64,000 nucleotides of DNA from Streptomyces echinatus (lineage in GTDB: Bacteria > Actinomycetota > Actinomycetes > Streptomycetales > Streptomycetaceae), in assembly GCF_014203595.1 (NCBI RefSeq), contig NZ_JACHJK010000002.1:496001-560000 (forward strand), read 5' to 3'. Shown here piece after piece: positions 7,140 to 15,180 of this stretch; the first letter of the stretch is position 1, and the number at the start of each line of letters is the position of its first letter. The notes beneath the pieces were generated by a model. The model did not search any database, had not been told where the DNA came from, and saw only the letters and a program-made list of their open reading frames with translations. The translations under genes were made by a program, and so were the position numbers.

Positions 7140-8198
7140 GTGGGGTCGACGGGGACGGGGTCCGCGACCGGTAGATACGGTGCGGACGCCCAGAGCATAA
7201 GAAGAAACGTTTCCGACGGGACGGGCATGCTCCTGCTGGGGGCCTGCGCCGGGTGGTCACTGATCACCGCGGCGGCCCATGACGGGCGGCCCGAGGGCAT
7301 GCTGCTGGCGGTGCTCGCCGTGGCCGCGGGGTATGCCACGGGCCGGGTCTCCGGCGCGTTGCTGCCGGTGGCCGCGCCCTGCGCCGGCGCGGTGGTGGGA
7401 CTGGCGCTGGCCGCGGCGCTGCCCGGGCTCTCGCCCGGCCCCTGGTACGCCGCCCCGCCTGGGCATGCCGGTGCCACGGCCGCCCTGCTGACCTTGACCG
7501 CCGGGGCGGCGTGTTGTGCCGCCTGGGCGACGGCCGTACCGGCGCTGCGGCTCGGTCTGGGGGCGCTGGCCTGCGCCACCGTGCCGGCCGGCGTGGCGCT
7601 GGGGTCGGCGGCCGGGTGTGTGGCCGGCGCGGCCGTCCTGCTGTGCTCACTGGCGGCGGGTTCGGCGCGCGGCCGGGGCCCGTGGCTGACGGGCCCGGCC
7701 CTGGCGGCGGGCGTGGTGGCGGCGACGATCTGGGCGCTCGCCGCGGGCGCGCTGCCCGACGGTCTCGCCGGGGCGCTCGAAGGCCGGTTTCCCGCGCACC
7801 GGGTGCAGCAGTGGCGGGACGCCCTGCGGCTGGCGGGCCGGAACAGCGGCCTCGGGGTCGGCCCCGGCCGGTTCGGCGAGCTGAGCCGGATCACACCGCG
7901 GACGCCGCTGTCCGACGGCAGACCGCACTCGGCCCCCTTGCAGCAGGCGGCCGAGCAGGGCGTGATCGGTGTGTTCCTGCTGGTCGCCGTGTTCTGCTGG
8001 GTCCTGTACGCGCTGTGGCGCACCCCTCGTCCCACGCCGGTCGCCCTCACCGCGGGCGCGGCCCTGACGGCGCTGGCCGCCCTCGCCTCGGTGAGCAACG
8101 CGCTGAGTTTCACGACGGTGACGGCGGGCGCCGGGCTCCTGGCCGGCTGGGCGACGGCCCGGCCGTGGGCGGGCGACGCCCTGGCTCCCGGCCGTTGA
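7140..8198 (+). CDS. O-antigen-ligase-like polytopic membrane protein
   Basis: This ~352-residue protein has about nine hydrophobic segments rich in Ala, Gly and Leu. Near the C-terminus a soluble loop contains HRVQQWRDALRLAGRNSGLGVGPGRF and HSAPLQQAAEQGVIGVFLL. That pattern (a substrate loop, then a His-containing stretch followed by E-x-G-x-x-G before a membrane helix) resembles the O-antigen ligase/polymerase (Wzy/WaaL-like) family. In Streptomyces such proteins act on unknown surface glycans. GTG 7140 is chosen because gagggg lies just upstream. ATG 7041 and ATG 7227 are also in frame. It diverges from lnt. Confidence 0.6.
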   Translation: MGSTGTGSATGRYGADAQSIRRNVSDGTGMLLLGACAGWSLITAAAHDGRPEGMLLAVLAVAAGYATGRVSGALLPVAAPCAGAVVGLALAAALPGLSPGPWYAAPPGHAGATAALLTLTAGAACCAAWATAVPALRLGLGALACATVPAGVALGSAAGCVAGAAVLLCSLAAGSARGRGPWLTGPALAAGVVAATIWALAAGALPDGLAGALEGRFPAHRVQQWRDALRLAGRNSGLGVGPGRFGELSRITPRTPLSDGRPHSAPLQQAAEQGVIGVFLLVAVFCWVLYALWRTPRPTPVALTAGAALTALAALASVSNALSFTTVTAGAGLLAGWATARPWAGDALAPGR

Positions 8199-8370
8199 GC
8201 GTGGCGCGACGCGGCGACCGCCGAGGTGCTGCCGGAGCCGCCGTGGCCGCGAGCCCGGCAGACCGCCTCGGTCGGCCGGCCGGCTCGGCGGACCCAGCGC
8301 CCCTCGACAAGCGATCGATCCGAGCAGGCTCCCCGCGAGCGTCCCGGCACCAGCCCCGTCATAGCATCCC

Positions 8371-8400
8371 GGCACCCCGGCACCCCGGCACCCCGGCACC
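8371..8400. repeat. Octamer tandem repeat in a 280-bp intergenic gap
   Basis: The 8-bp unit ggcacccc is repeated almost four times, with a degenerate copy just before it. The surrounding gap 8199-8478 shows no other gene-like or regulatory structure and separates two convergent genes. Confidence 0.8.
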
Positions 8401-8478
8401 GCCGACCACTCCGAACGAGTCCGGCCAACCCGGCAGGGGCCTCGGCGGGCCGCCCCCGACGGGCTCCCGCGAGCGTGC

Positions 8479-9024
8479 TCAGCCCGCCGTTCCCGGCCTG
8501 ATCGTGCGGAGCCTGTCCCTGATGATCCGTACCGCCGACTCCGCGTTGTCGACGGTGACCGTGAACGTGTGGCCGTCCCACAGGCGCAGCACGATGCCCT
8601 CGCCGCGCCGTACGACCACGGCGGTGCCCTTCTCGGGGCGCCAGCGGTAGCCCCAGCCGCCCCAGTTCCGGGGGGTGACCAGGGCGGTGAAGTCGGCGCC
8701 GGCCACGTGAGAGAGCGGGATGCGGCGGCGCGGCAGACCGACGTGCCCGCAGCGCACTTCGACGCACTCCTTGTCCAGCTTGAGATCGACGTGCACGAAG
8801 GCGAGCGTGCCGAAGAGCACCAGCAGGCCGGCCGCGATGCAGCCCACGACGGACATCACCAGCGGGGCGATGCCGGAGGTCCAGGCCGAGTCGACGGCCA
8901 GCTCGATGCCGAGCGCCATGCAGGCGGCGCCGACCAGGGCGAGCAGCCACTGGACCCGGTTGGTGGCGCGTCCCGTCCAGACGTCCGGCTGGGGCCTGTC
9001 GTCGGCGTCGGGGTGGTCCCTCAT
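8479..9024 (-). CDS. Two-helix membrane protein with a PH-like cytoplasmic domain
   Basis: This 181-residue protein has a hydrophilic N-terminus, two adjacent membrane helices (about residues 28-47 and 53-78) and a soluble C-terminal domain. The segment CVEVRCGHVGLPRRRIPLSHVAGAD resembles the start of small bacterial PH-like domains found in many actinobacterial membrane proteins. A beta-rich region with RPEKGTAVVVRRGEGIVLRLWDG follows. The enzymatic role is unknown and I see no catalytic motif. ATG 9024 is preceded by aacctcataaac with only a weak ribosome-binding site. The call rests on topology and the PH-like pattern. Confidence 0.7.
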   Translation of the reverse strand: MRDHPDADDRPQPDVWTGRATNRVQWLLALVGAACMALGIELAVDSAWTSGIAPLVMSVVGCIAAGLLVLFGTLAFVHVDLKLDKECVEVRCGHVGLPRRRIPLSHVAGADFTALVTPRNWGGWGYRWRPEKGTAVVVRRGEGIVLRLWDGHTFTVTVDNAESAVRIIRDRLRTIRPGTAG

Positions 9025-9128
9025 GTTTATGAGGTTACTCAGGTTTCGCCGCGCGGGTAGGGCATGGCGCGGGTGACTGGACCGGGCGGGGCACGGCGGA
9101 CCGCGACTGCGGGTCCGTTCCGCGCAGG

Positions 9129-9914
9129 TCAGCGGACGGGGCTGACGGCCTGCAGGAAGCGGCCTTCCGCGTACGACAGGGCCGTGTCCGGGAGCGCTGC
9201 CTCACGGCCGCTCAACAGCACCGTGAGCGTGGTGTCGGCGACGGCGGCCGGGGCCGGCTCCACCCCGATCCGGCGCAGGGCCTGGGCGGACACCGCTCCG
9301 GCAGTGCCGTGCAGGACGAGGGGCGGACGGCCAGGCCGCTGGACGGCCGCCCGGATGCGCTCGGCGACCAGTTCGTAGTTGGTGCAGCCCAGGACGAGTG
9401 TGGTCACGTCGTCCGGGGTGCGCGCGGCGGCCGAGGCGATCGCGGCGTCGATCGCCGTCTCGTCCGCGTGGTGCACGGCGTCGGCGAGGCCGGGGCACGC
9501 CACCTCCGCCACGGTCACACCGTGGGCGAACTGATCGATCAGTCCGCGCTGATAGGCGCTTCCCGTGGTGGCAGGGGTGGCCCAGATCGCGACGGGGCCA
9601 CCGCCCGCGGCGGCGGGCTTGATGGCCGGAACGGTGCCGATGATCGGGAGGTCCGGCTCGAAGCGGGCCCGCATCGCCGGCAGGGAGTGCACCGAAGCGG
9701 TGTTGCACGCGACGATCAGCACATCGGGCTCGTGGGCGGCGGCGGCCTCCGCGACGGCGATGGCCCGCTCGGTGATGTCCTGCGGGGTGCGCGGACCCCA
9801 GGGCATTCCGTCCGGGTCCCACGACAGCACGAGATCGGCGTCGGGCCGCAGCCGGCGTACCGCCGCAGCAGCGGGGAGCAGGCCGATTCCGGAGTCCATG
9901 AGCGCGATCTTCAC
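9129..9914 (-). CDS. Asp/Glu racemase superfamily protein
   Basis: This 261-residue protein shows the superfamily's catalytic layout: MDSGIGLL at the N-terminus (Asp-Ser pair), ACNTAS with the first catalytic Cys, IIGTVPAIKPA, and GCTNYEL with the second Cys. Glutamate racemases make D-Glu for peptidoglycan. Here the second motif is GCTNYEL rather than the usual GCTHYPL, so the His that accompanies the second Cys is Asn and the substrate may differ. The start is GTG 9914 (VKIALMDSG). The open frame upstream to 10406 is the antisense of the glycosyltransferase. It diverges from that gene with 57 bp between the starts. Confidence 0.75.
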   Translation of the reverse strand: MKIALMDSGIGLLPAAAAVRRLRPDADLVLSWDPDGMPWGPRTPQDITERAIAVAEAAAAHEPDVLIVACNTASVHSLPAMRARFEPDLPIIGTVPAIKPAAAGGGPVAIWATPATTGSAYQRGLIDQFAHGVTVAEVACPGLADAVHHADETAIDAAIASAAARTPDDVTTLVLGCTNYELVAERIRAAVQRPGRPPLVLHGTAGAVSAQALRRIGVEPAPAAVADTTLTVLLSGREAALPDTALSYAEGRFLQAVSPVR

Positions 9915-9971
9915 CCGGCCACGATAGACGATGCGCCCCTGTGGGCCGGTCGGGTGGGGCAGACTGCCGCC

Positions 9972-11147
9972 GTGAGCGCCTTCCTGTGGATCACCGTCGT
10001 GTCGCTGGCCGCGTGGTGCTGGCTGCTGCTCGGCCAGGGCTTCTTCTGGCGCACGGACGTCCGGCTGCCGCGGCGCCGCGAACCGGACGAGTGGCCGCCG
10101 GTCTGTGTGGTCGTACCGGCCCGCGACGAGGCCGGTGTGCTTCCGGTCAGTCTGCCGTCGCTGCTGGCGCAGGACTATCCGGGGCGGGCGGAGGTCTTCC
10201 TGGTGGACGACGGGAGCACGGACGGCACCGGAGAGCTCGCCCGCGAGCTGTCCCGGCGGCACGGCGGGCTGCCGCTGACGGTGGGGTCGCCCGGTGAGCC
10301 GCCGGCGGGCTGGACGGGCAAGCTGTGGGCGGTGCGGTACGGCATCGGGCTGGCACGCGCGCGTGGCCCCGAATATCTGCTCCTCACGGACGCGGACATC
10401 GCGCACGCGCCGGACAGCCTGCGCGAGCTGGTGGCGGCGGCCCGCGCCGGGGGTTTCGACGTCGTGTCGCAGATGGCGCGGCTACGGGTGGCGAGCCCGT
10501 GGGAGCGGCTGGTGGTCCCGGCGTTCGTGTACTTCTTCGCGCAGCTGTACCCCTTCCGGTGGATCGGCCGGAAGGGAGCGCGTACGGCCGCGGCGGCGGG
10601 CGGCTGTGTCCTGCTGCGGGCGGGCATGGCGGAGAAGGCGCGTGTCCCGGAGTCCATCCGGCACGCCGTCATCGACGACGTGGCGCTCGCGCGCGCGGTG
10701 AAGGGCGCGGGCGGTCACGTCTGGCTGGGACTGGCCGACCGGGTGGACAGCGTGCGTCCCTATCCGCGGCTGGGCGATCTGTGGCGGATGGTCTCGCGCA
10801 GCGCGTACGCCCAGCTGCGGCACAACCCGCTGCTGCTCCTCGGCACGGTCGCGGGGCTCGCGCTGGTGTACCTGGTCCCGCCCGCCGCCGTGGTCGTGGG
10901 CGCGGCCGGCGGCAGCGCGGTGACCGCGCTCGCCGGGGCGGCGGCGTGGGCGGTGATGGCGGGGACGTACGGGCCGATGCTGCGGTACTACCGGCAGCCG
11001 TTGTGGCTCGCCCCGCTGCTGCCGTTCACCGCGTTCCTCTATCTGCTGATGACGGTCGACTCCGCGGTGCAGCACTACCGCGGCCGCGGGGCCGCGTGGA
11101 AGGGCCGCACCTACGCCCGTCCGGACGCCGTGCCCGACGAGGGCTAG
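9972..11147 (+). CDS. Family 2 glycosyltransferase, HpnB-like
   Basis: A single N-terminal membrane helix is followed by a GT2 domain: VVVPARDEAGVLP, VFLVDDGSTDGT, LLTDADIAHAP (DxD-like) and a second acidic region AVIDDVALAR. Three C-terminal membrane segments follow. The GWTGKLWAV block downstream of the first Asp motif is characteristic of the hopene-associated HpnB group. The protein has 391 residues from GTG 9972. No other hopanoid genes are in the window, so the acceptor is uncertain. A membrane lipid or carotenoid-like acceptor is possible. Confidence 0.75.
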   Translation: MSAFLWITVVSLAAWCWLLLGQGFFWRTDVRLPRRREPDEWPPVCVVVPARDEAGVLPVSLPSLLAQDYPGRAEVFLVDDGSTDGTGELARELSRRHGGLPLTVGSPGEPPAGWTGKLWAVRYGIGLARARGPEYLLLTDADIAHAPDSLRELVAAARAGGFDVVSQMARLRVASPWERLVVPAFVYFFAQLYPFRWIGRKGARTAAAAGGCVLLRAGMAEKARVPESIRHAVIDDVALARAVKGAGGHVWLGLADRVDSVRPYPRLGDLWRMVSRSAYAQLRHNPLLLLGTVAGLALVYLVPPAAVVVGAAGGSAVTALAGAAAWAVMAGTYGPMLRYYRQPLWLAPLLPFTAFLYLLMTVDSAVQHYRGRGAAWKGRTYARPDAVPDEG

Positions 11148-11274
11148 GGGGTTCGTCCGGATCGGGTCGGCTCGGGCCGGCGGCGTCCGGGGCGTCGGGC
11201 CGGATCAGCCGGACCCGCGAGCCGCGCCGGGGCCCGCCCCCCGCGTGCGCCGAACGGGAGGTCCTCAAGCCCGG

Positions 11275-12537
11275 TCACTTGCGGCCGGGCGTCCAGTTCA
11301 TGCCCCAGCCGTAGGCGTGGTCCACGGTGCGCTGCGGACTCGATCCGCGCTCCGGCACCAGGTACCGCACCTCGCGCTGGACGACGAGGTCGCTGCCGGT
11401 GCTGGTGATCAGGGCGAGCGCGCACACCGGGGAGGCGACGGTGCACTCGTCGAGCGAGAACTCGATGGGCGCGCCGTGCTGCGGCTGCAGGGTGACGGTG
11501 GCGTGCAGGTCGGCGAAGGAGCGGGCGCCTTCGTAGATGGTGACGAAGACGAGGATGCGCCGGAAATCGTGCTTGTGGTCGAGGTTGATGGTGAGGTTCT
11601 CGCCGGCGGCCACGGCACCGGTGCGGTCGTCGCCGTCGAGGTGGATGTACGGCGGCCGGCTGAGCGATCCGTAGGCGTTGCCGAGGGCCTGTACGACTCC
11701 CTTGCGGCCGTCGGTGAGTTCGTACAGCGCGCACAGGTCGAGGTCGAGGTCGGCACGGCCGCCCCACCGGCCGCCCCGGCTCTGCGCCTGTTTGCGCGTC
11801 TGCCAGTTGAGGTTCACCCGCATGGCACCGGAGGTGCCGCCCTGCTTGGCGAGCGAGACGGACGGGGCCGCCTTCGTGAGCGTGACCTTGGTCAGGCGGA
11901 CCGGCTGGGCGGCGGGCGACGGAGGGGCCGTGGTGGGGCGCGCCGGCGCGGTGACCGGGGGCACGGCGGGGCGTGGCGGCGTGGTGGCCGGGGCCGGCGG
12001 CGCGGCGTGCTGGGGTTCGTCCACGGTGATGCCGAAGTCCGTTGCGAGACCTTCGAGTCCGCTGCTGTAGCCCTGGCCGACGGCACGGAACTTCCAGCCT
12101 CCCTGGCGGCGGTACAGCTCGCCGAACACGAAGGCGGTCTCCACGGTCGCGCCGGGGCTGTCGAAGCGGGCGACCACCTGGCCGGAGCCGGCGTCGGTCA
12201 CCTCGATGTAGAGGTCCGGGACCTGCCCGAACGCTCCGCCGTCCGCGGAGGCGGCGAGCACGATCCGCTCGATGGCGCCCTCCACGCGCGGGAGGTCGGC
12301 CAGCAGGGTGTCGGTGACCCGGTCGCCGGTCGTCCGCTTGCCCTCGTGGCGCACCGCGCCGGAGGAGTGGGCGGGCTGGTTGTAGAAGACGAAGTCCCCG
12401 TCGGAGCGGACCTTTCCGGACACGAGCAGCAGGGCCGAGGCGTCGGCGTCCGGTACGCCGGGACCGGAACGCCATCCCAATTCGACGCGCAGCGCCGTGC
12501 TCGGCACCGGCGTGTTCGATCCTTTCGACATTGTCAT
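11275..12537 (-). CDS. TerD-TerA-type tellurium-resistance fusion protein
   Basis: Two Ter-family domains are joined by a ~45-residue Pro/Ala/Thr linker. The N-terminal TerD domain (about residues 1-180) has [24 protein letters not shown] and [16 protein letters not shown], the calcium-binding TerD core. The C-terminal domain (about residues 240-420) is TerA-like: [56 protein letters not shown] and REVRYLVPE. Ter proteins associate with stress responses, tellurite and phage resistance, and membrane-linked calcium signalling. ATG 12537 follows gggggcggac. An upstream extension to 12708 is unlike the family. It is transcribed away from the DUF6643-like gene. Confidence 0.8.
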   Translation of the reverse strand: MTMSKGSNTPVPSTALRVELGWRSGPGVPDADASALLLVSGKVRSDGDFVFYNQPAHSSGAVRHEGKRTTGDRVTDTLLADLPRVEGAIERIVLAASADGGAFGQVPDLYIEVTDAGSGQVVARFDSPGATVETAFVFGELYRRQGGWKFRAVGQGYSSGLEGLATDFGITVDEPQHAAPPAPATTPPRPAVPPVTAPARPTTAPPSPAAQPVRLTKVTLTKAAPSVSLAKQGGTSGAMRVNLNWQTRKQAQSRGGRWGGRADLDLDLCALYELTDGRKGVVQALGNAYGSLSRPPYIHLDGDDRTGAVAAGENLTINLDHKHDFRRILVFVTIYEGARSFADLHATVTLQPQHGAPIEFSLDECTVASPVCALALITSTGSDLVVQREVRYLVPERGSSPQRTVDHAYGWGMNWTPGRK

Positions 12538-12833
12538 GTCCGCCCCCATCGCGTGTCGGCATTCGTCTTCGCCCGGGCCGTCCCGGCCCGTGTCATCCCT
12601 ACCCGCACAACCTATTCCCGGGCACCGCGCGTGCCCACGGAACGGCGCAGCAAGATCGCCGGTCAACCGCCGGTAACCCCGGAGGAACCTCGCCTTTACA
12701 CGATCCAAACGACGACGGGCGTCCCTTTTTGCCGAGTTCGCTCATATTGGGGATCCCAGGTCACTGCCGACACGGAAAACAACCCTCTTATCGGTCTCCC
12801 CAACCAGCACATCGTGGGCTTAACTTATGTGCC

Positions 12834-13271
12834 ATGACCTCCCCCCGCTCCACTTATGGTGGCGGCTACTACTCCGCCTCCTTCCCGGACACCCCGATCT
12901 ACGACTCGCTCGTGGCCGAGCGTGGCACCCCGCAGATCGCCCCGATCCGGGTCCCCGCCGCCTACGACACGGGCAGCAGCCTGCCGGCCCTGCCGTCGGC
13001 TCTCCCCGCCCTCCCGGCGGCCCCGTCCGCGCAGGCCCCTGCCTACGGCTACCCGCAGGCGCAGCAGCCCGCACCGCTGCAGCACGCGCCCACGGCGTAC
13101 ATCCCGCAGCAGGCGAGCGCCCCGCGCGGCTACCCCGGACCGCAGGCCCCGCAGCAGCAGCGGCCGATGGCGGCGGGCAACGGGTACGAGGCCATGCGTC
13201 CGGCCGCGCCGCGGCCCGCGCCGGCTCCGTACCAGGATCCGTACAACAACCAGCAGTACCGCGGCTACTGA
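12834..13271 (+). CDS. Small Pro/Gln/Tyr-rich protein, DUF6643-like
   Basis: The N-terminal ~45 residues (MTSPRSTYGGGYYSASFPDT, then IYDSLVAERG and IAPIRVP) form a block I recognise as widely conserved in Streptomyces. The remaining ~100 residues are low complexity, rich in Pro, Ala, Gln and Tyr, and probably disordered. There is no signal peptide or membrane helix, and the function is unknown. ATG 12834 lies nine bases after TAACTT, suggesting a leaderless transcript. The 296-bp divergent gap to the Ter gene is comparatively AT-rich and must hold both promoters. Confidence 0.7.
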   Translation: MTSPRSTYGGGYYSASFPDTPIYDSLVAERGTPQIAPIRVPAAYDTGSSLPALPSALPALPAAPSAQAPAYGYPQAQQPAPLQHAPTAYIPQQASAPRGYPGPQAPQQQRPMAAGNGYEAMRPAAPRPAPAPYQDPYNNQQYRGY

Positions 13272-13316
13272 TCGGCGCGCCCCCGGCCGTCGGTGCCACC
13301 TGGCACGATGGACGGC

Positions 13317-14177
13317 ATGGGAAACGCCGAAGTGCAGTCGATCCACGTCCATCCGGTCAAGGCGTTCCGAGCCGTGTCGCTCCGGGAGGCCGTCGTGGAG
13401 CCCTGGGGCCTGGCCGGTGACCGACGCTGGACGCTGATCGACGACGGGGGAAAGGTCGTCACACAGCGCGAGCAGCCGCGCCTCGCGCTGGCCGCCGCCG
13501 AGCCTCTGGCCGGCGGCGGCGTCCGTCTGTCCGCGCCCGGCCGGGCGCCGCTGACGGTCGAGGTGCCGGATCCGGCGGAGACCCTGCCGATGACCGTGTT
13601 CGGCACGAAGGTGGAGGCGGTTCTGGCGGCCCCGGCCGCACACGCGTGGTGCAGCGCCTACCTGGGGGCCGAGGTCCGCCTGGTGCACATGGACGATCCG
13701 GCCGTCCGCCGCCCGATCGACCCCGAGCACGCCCTGCCCGGCGAGACGGTGAGCTTCGCCGACGGCTATCCCCTGCTGGCCACCACGGTGGCCTCGCTGG
13801 ACGCGCTGAACTCCCTGATCGCCGGGGGGCGCAACGCCCACGAGGGCCCCCTTCCCATGAACCGGTTCCGGCCCAACCTCGTCATCGCCGGCACGGAGCC
13901 CTGGGCCGAGGACCACTGGACGCGGATCGCCGTCGGCGAGGTGGTCTTCCGGGTCCCCAAGCCGTGCGGCCGGTGTGTCGTGACCACCACCGACCAGGAG
14001 ACCGCGGCACGCGGCCGGGAGCCGTTGCAGACCCTGGCACGCCACCGCAGGATCGACGGGAAGCTGCTGTTCGGGCAGAACCTGGTGCCCCTCTCCCCCG
14101 GCACGATCAGAGTCGGCGACCCGGTCCGGGTGCTGGACCGGCCCGCCGGCAGCACGCCGGCGGCGGACCGGCACTGA
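13317..14177 (+). CDS. MOSC-domain molybdenum cofactor sulfurase-like protein
   Basis: This 286-residue protein has the two-part MOSC layout: an N-terminal MOSC_N beta-barrel (SIHVHPVKAFR, GLAGDRRWTLID, QREQPRLAL) and a C-terminal MOSC domain (NRFRPNLVI, VGEVVFRVPKPCGRCVVTTTDQET). The Cys in KPCGRC corresponds to the cysteine that contacts the molybdenum cofactor in YcbX/mARC-type proteins. Such proteins reduce N-hydroxylated compounds or handle cofactor sulfur. I use ATG 13317, with gatggac just upstream; ATG 13308 is also possible. It stands alone on its strand. Confidence 0.85.
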   Translation: MGNAEVQSIHVHPVKAFRAVSLREAVVEPWGLAGDRRWTLIDDGGKVVTQREQPRLALAAAEPLAGGGVRLSAPGRAPLTVEVPDPAETLPMTVFGTKVEAVLAAPAAHAWCSAYLGAEVRLVHMDDPAVRRPIDPEHALPGETVSFADGYPLLATTVASLDALNSLIAGGRNAHEGPLPMNRFRPNLVIAGTEPWAEDHWTRIAVGEVVFRVPKPCGRCVVTTTDQETAARGREPLQTLARHRRIDGKLLFGQNLVPLSPGTIRVGDPVRVLDRPAGSTPAADRH

Positions 14178-14345
14178 TCCGCCGGACCGGGAACCGGTGG
14201 CCGTGGCCCGCTCGTTGAGGAAGCGTGTGGAATCCGTGACAGGCCGCGTACGCCGGACACCGCGGCGCGGGTGAGCCGCCTTCCCCGGGCCGGGCGGGCG
14301 AGAGCCGGTGCCGGGGTGGGTGACGGGCCGTGAGGGGGTGGGGGC

Positions 14346-14951
14346 GTGCGGGCACTGGGTGGGCTCTGGCGCTGGCGGCACAATCCGCTGCGCCGCACGA
14401 CCGATCTGGCCGAGGCCTGGGTGGCTCTCGTCGCACTGCTCCTGATCACCGTGGCCGCACCGGTGACGGGCTGTCTGGTCGGCGCTTCCGCCCAGGACTC
14501 GCTCCAGCGGTCCGCACGGCAGCAGCGGCACACGCGCCATGCCGTCACGGCCACCGTCGTGAGGAAGCTGGGCGGCGCCCTGCCGGAGGCCGACCCCGTG
14601 ACGACCTCCGGGCGCGAGGCCCACAGCCGTGTCCTCGCCCGCTGGACCGCACCGGACGGCACCCGGCGGCACGGGCCGGTCCTGGCGGACCTCCGGTCCC
14701 CGCACCGCGGGGACCGTTTCGAGCTCTGGACCGACCGGCACGGCCGAATAACGACCCGCCCGCTGGACTCCGCCACGGCGACGACGAACGCCGTGCTCGC
14801 CGGGATCGGCGCGGCCCTGCTGACCGCGGCCCTGGTCGAGACCGCCCGGCGCCTGACCGTCTGGCGCCTGGTCCGCCGGCGGTACGCGCGCTGGGACCAG
14901 GCGTGGGACCGGGCCGGCCCGGACTGGGGCAAGGCGGGCACCGGCAGCTGA
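14346..14951 (+). CDS. Two-helix membrane protein, Rv1733c-like
   Basis: This 201-residue protein begins with WRWRHNPLRRTTDLAEAW, then a membrane helix (about residues 27-49) and an extracytoplasmic domain (about 50-145) with ARWTAPDGTRRHGPV. A second helix (about 147-168) and a basic Trp/Arg tail follow. This topology and the opening motif match an actinobacterial membrane-protein group that includes mycobacterial Rv1733c. The function is unknown. The start is GTG 14346 after a G-rich stretch that can serve as a ribosome-binding site. Confidence 0.75.
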   Translation: MRALGGLWRWRHNPLRRTTDLAEAWVALVALLLITVAAPVTGCLVGASAQDSLQRSARQQRHTRHAVTATVVRKLGGALPEADPVTTSGREAHSRVLARWTAPDGTRRHGPVLADLRSPHRGDRFELWTDRHGRITTRPLDSATATTNAVLAGIGAALLTAALVETARRLTVWRLVRRRYARWDQAWDRAGPDWGKAGTGS

Positions 14952-15180
14952 CGGCCTTCCGGCTCTGGTCAACCGAGCGTCCTGGCACGCGCTACGGTGG
15001 ACCGGCCGAAGCGCTGCCGGCGACGACCCGCGGGTTCCTCTCTCCGGGAGCGAGCGTATTTTCCGGGAGCGCGGACGCGCTCACGCCCGGAGACCGAGCA
15101 CGGTCGCGGTCCGGGCGCCGGCGGCAGCGCCCGACGGGCGGCGCGCCATCAGTACGACGAGGTGGGGGCACAGCAACGCC

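Noticed and set aside
5450-7174. 574-codon plus-strand open frame opposite lnt
   Set aside because: Its reading is a low-complexity shadow of lnt, whose catalytic triad is intact on the minus strand.
8371-8400. Possible CRISPR or regulatory repeat
   Set aside because: It is an 8-bp slippage repeat without spacers or symmetry.
9915-10406. N-terminal extension of the racemase-like protein
   Set aside because: The extra residues are antisense to the glycosyltransferase and begin outside the MDSGIG motif that starts the family.
12538-12708. Longer start for the Ter fusion gene at 12708
   Set aside because: The extra 57 residues do not resemble a TerD N-terminus, and ATG 12537 has a G-rich ribosome-binding site.
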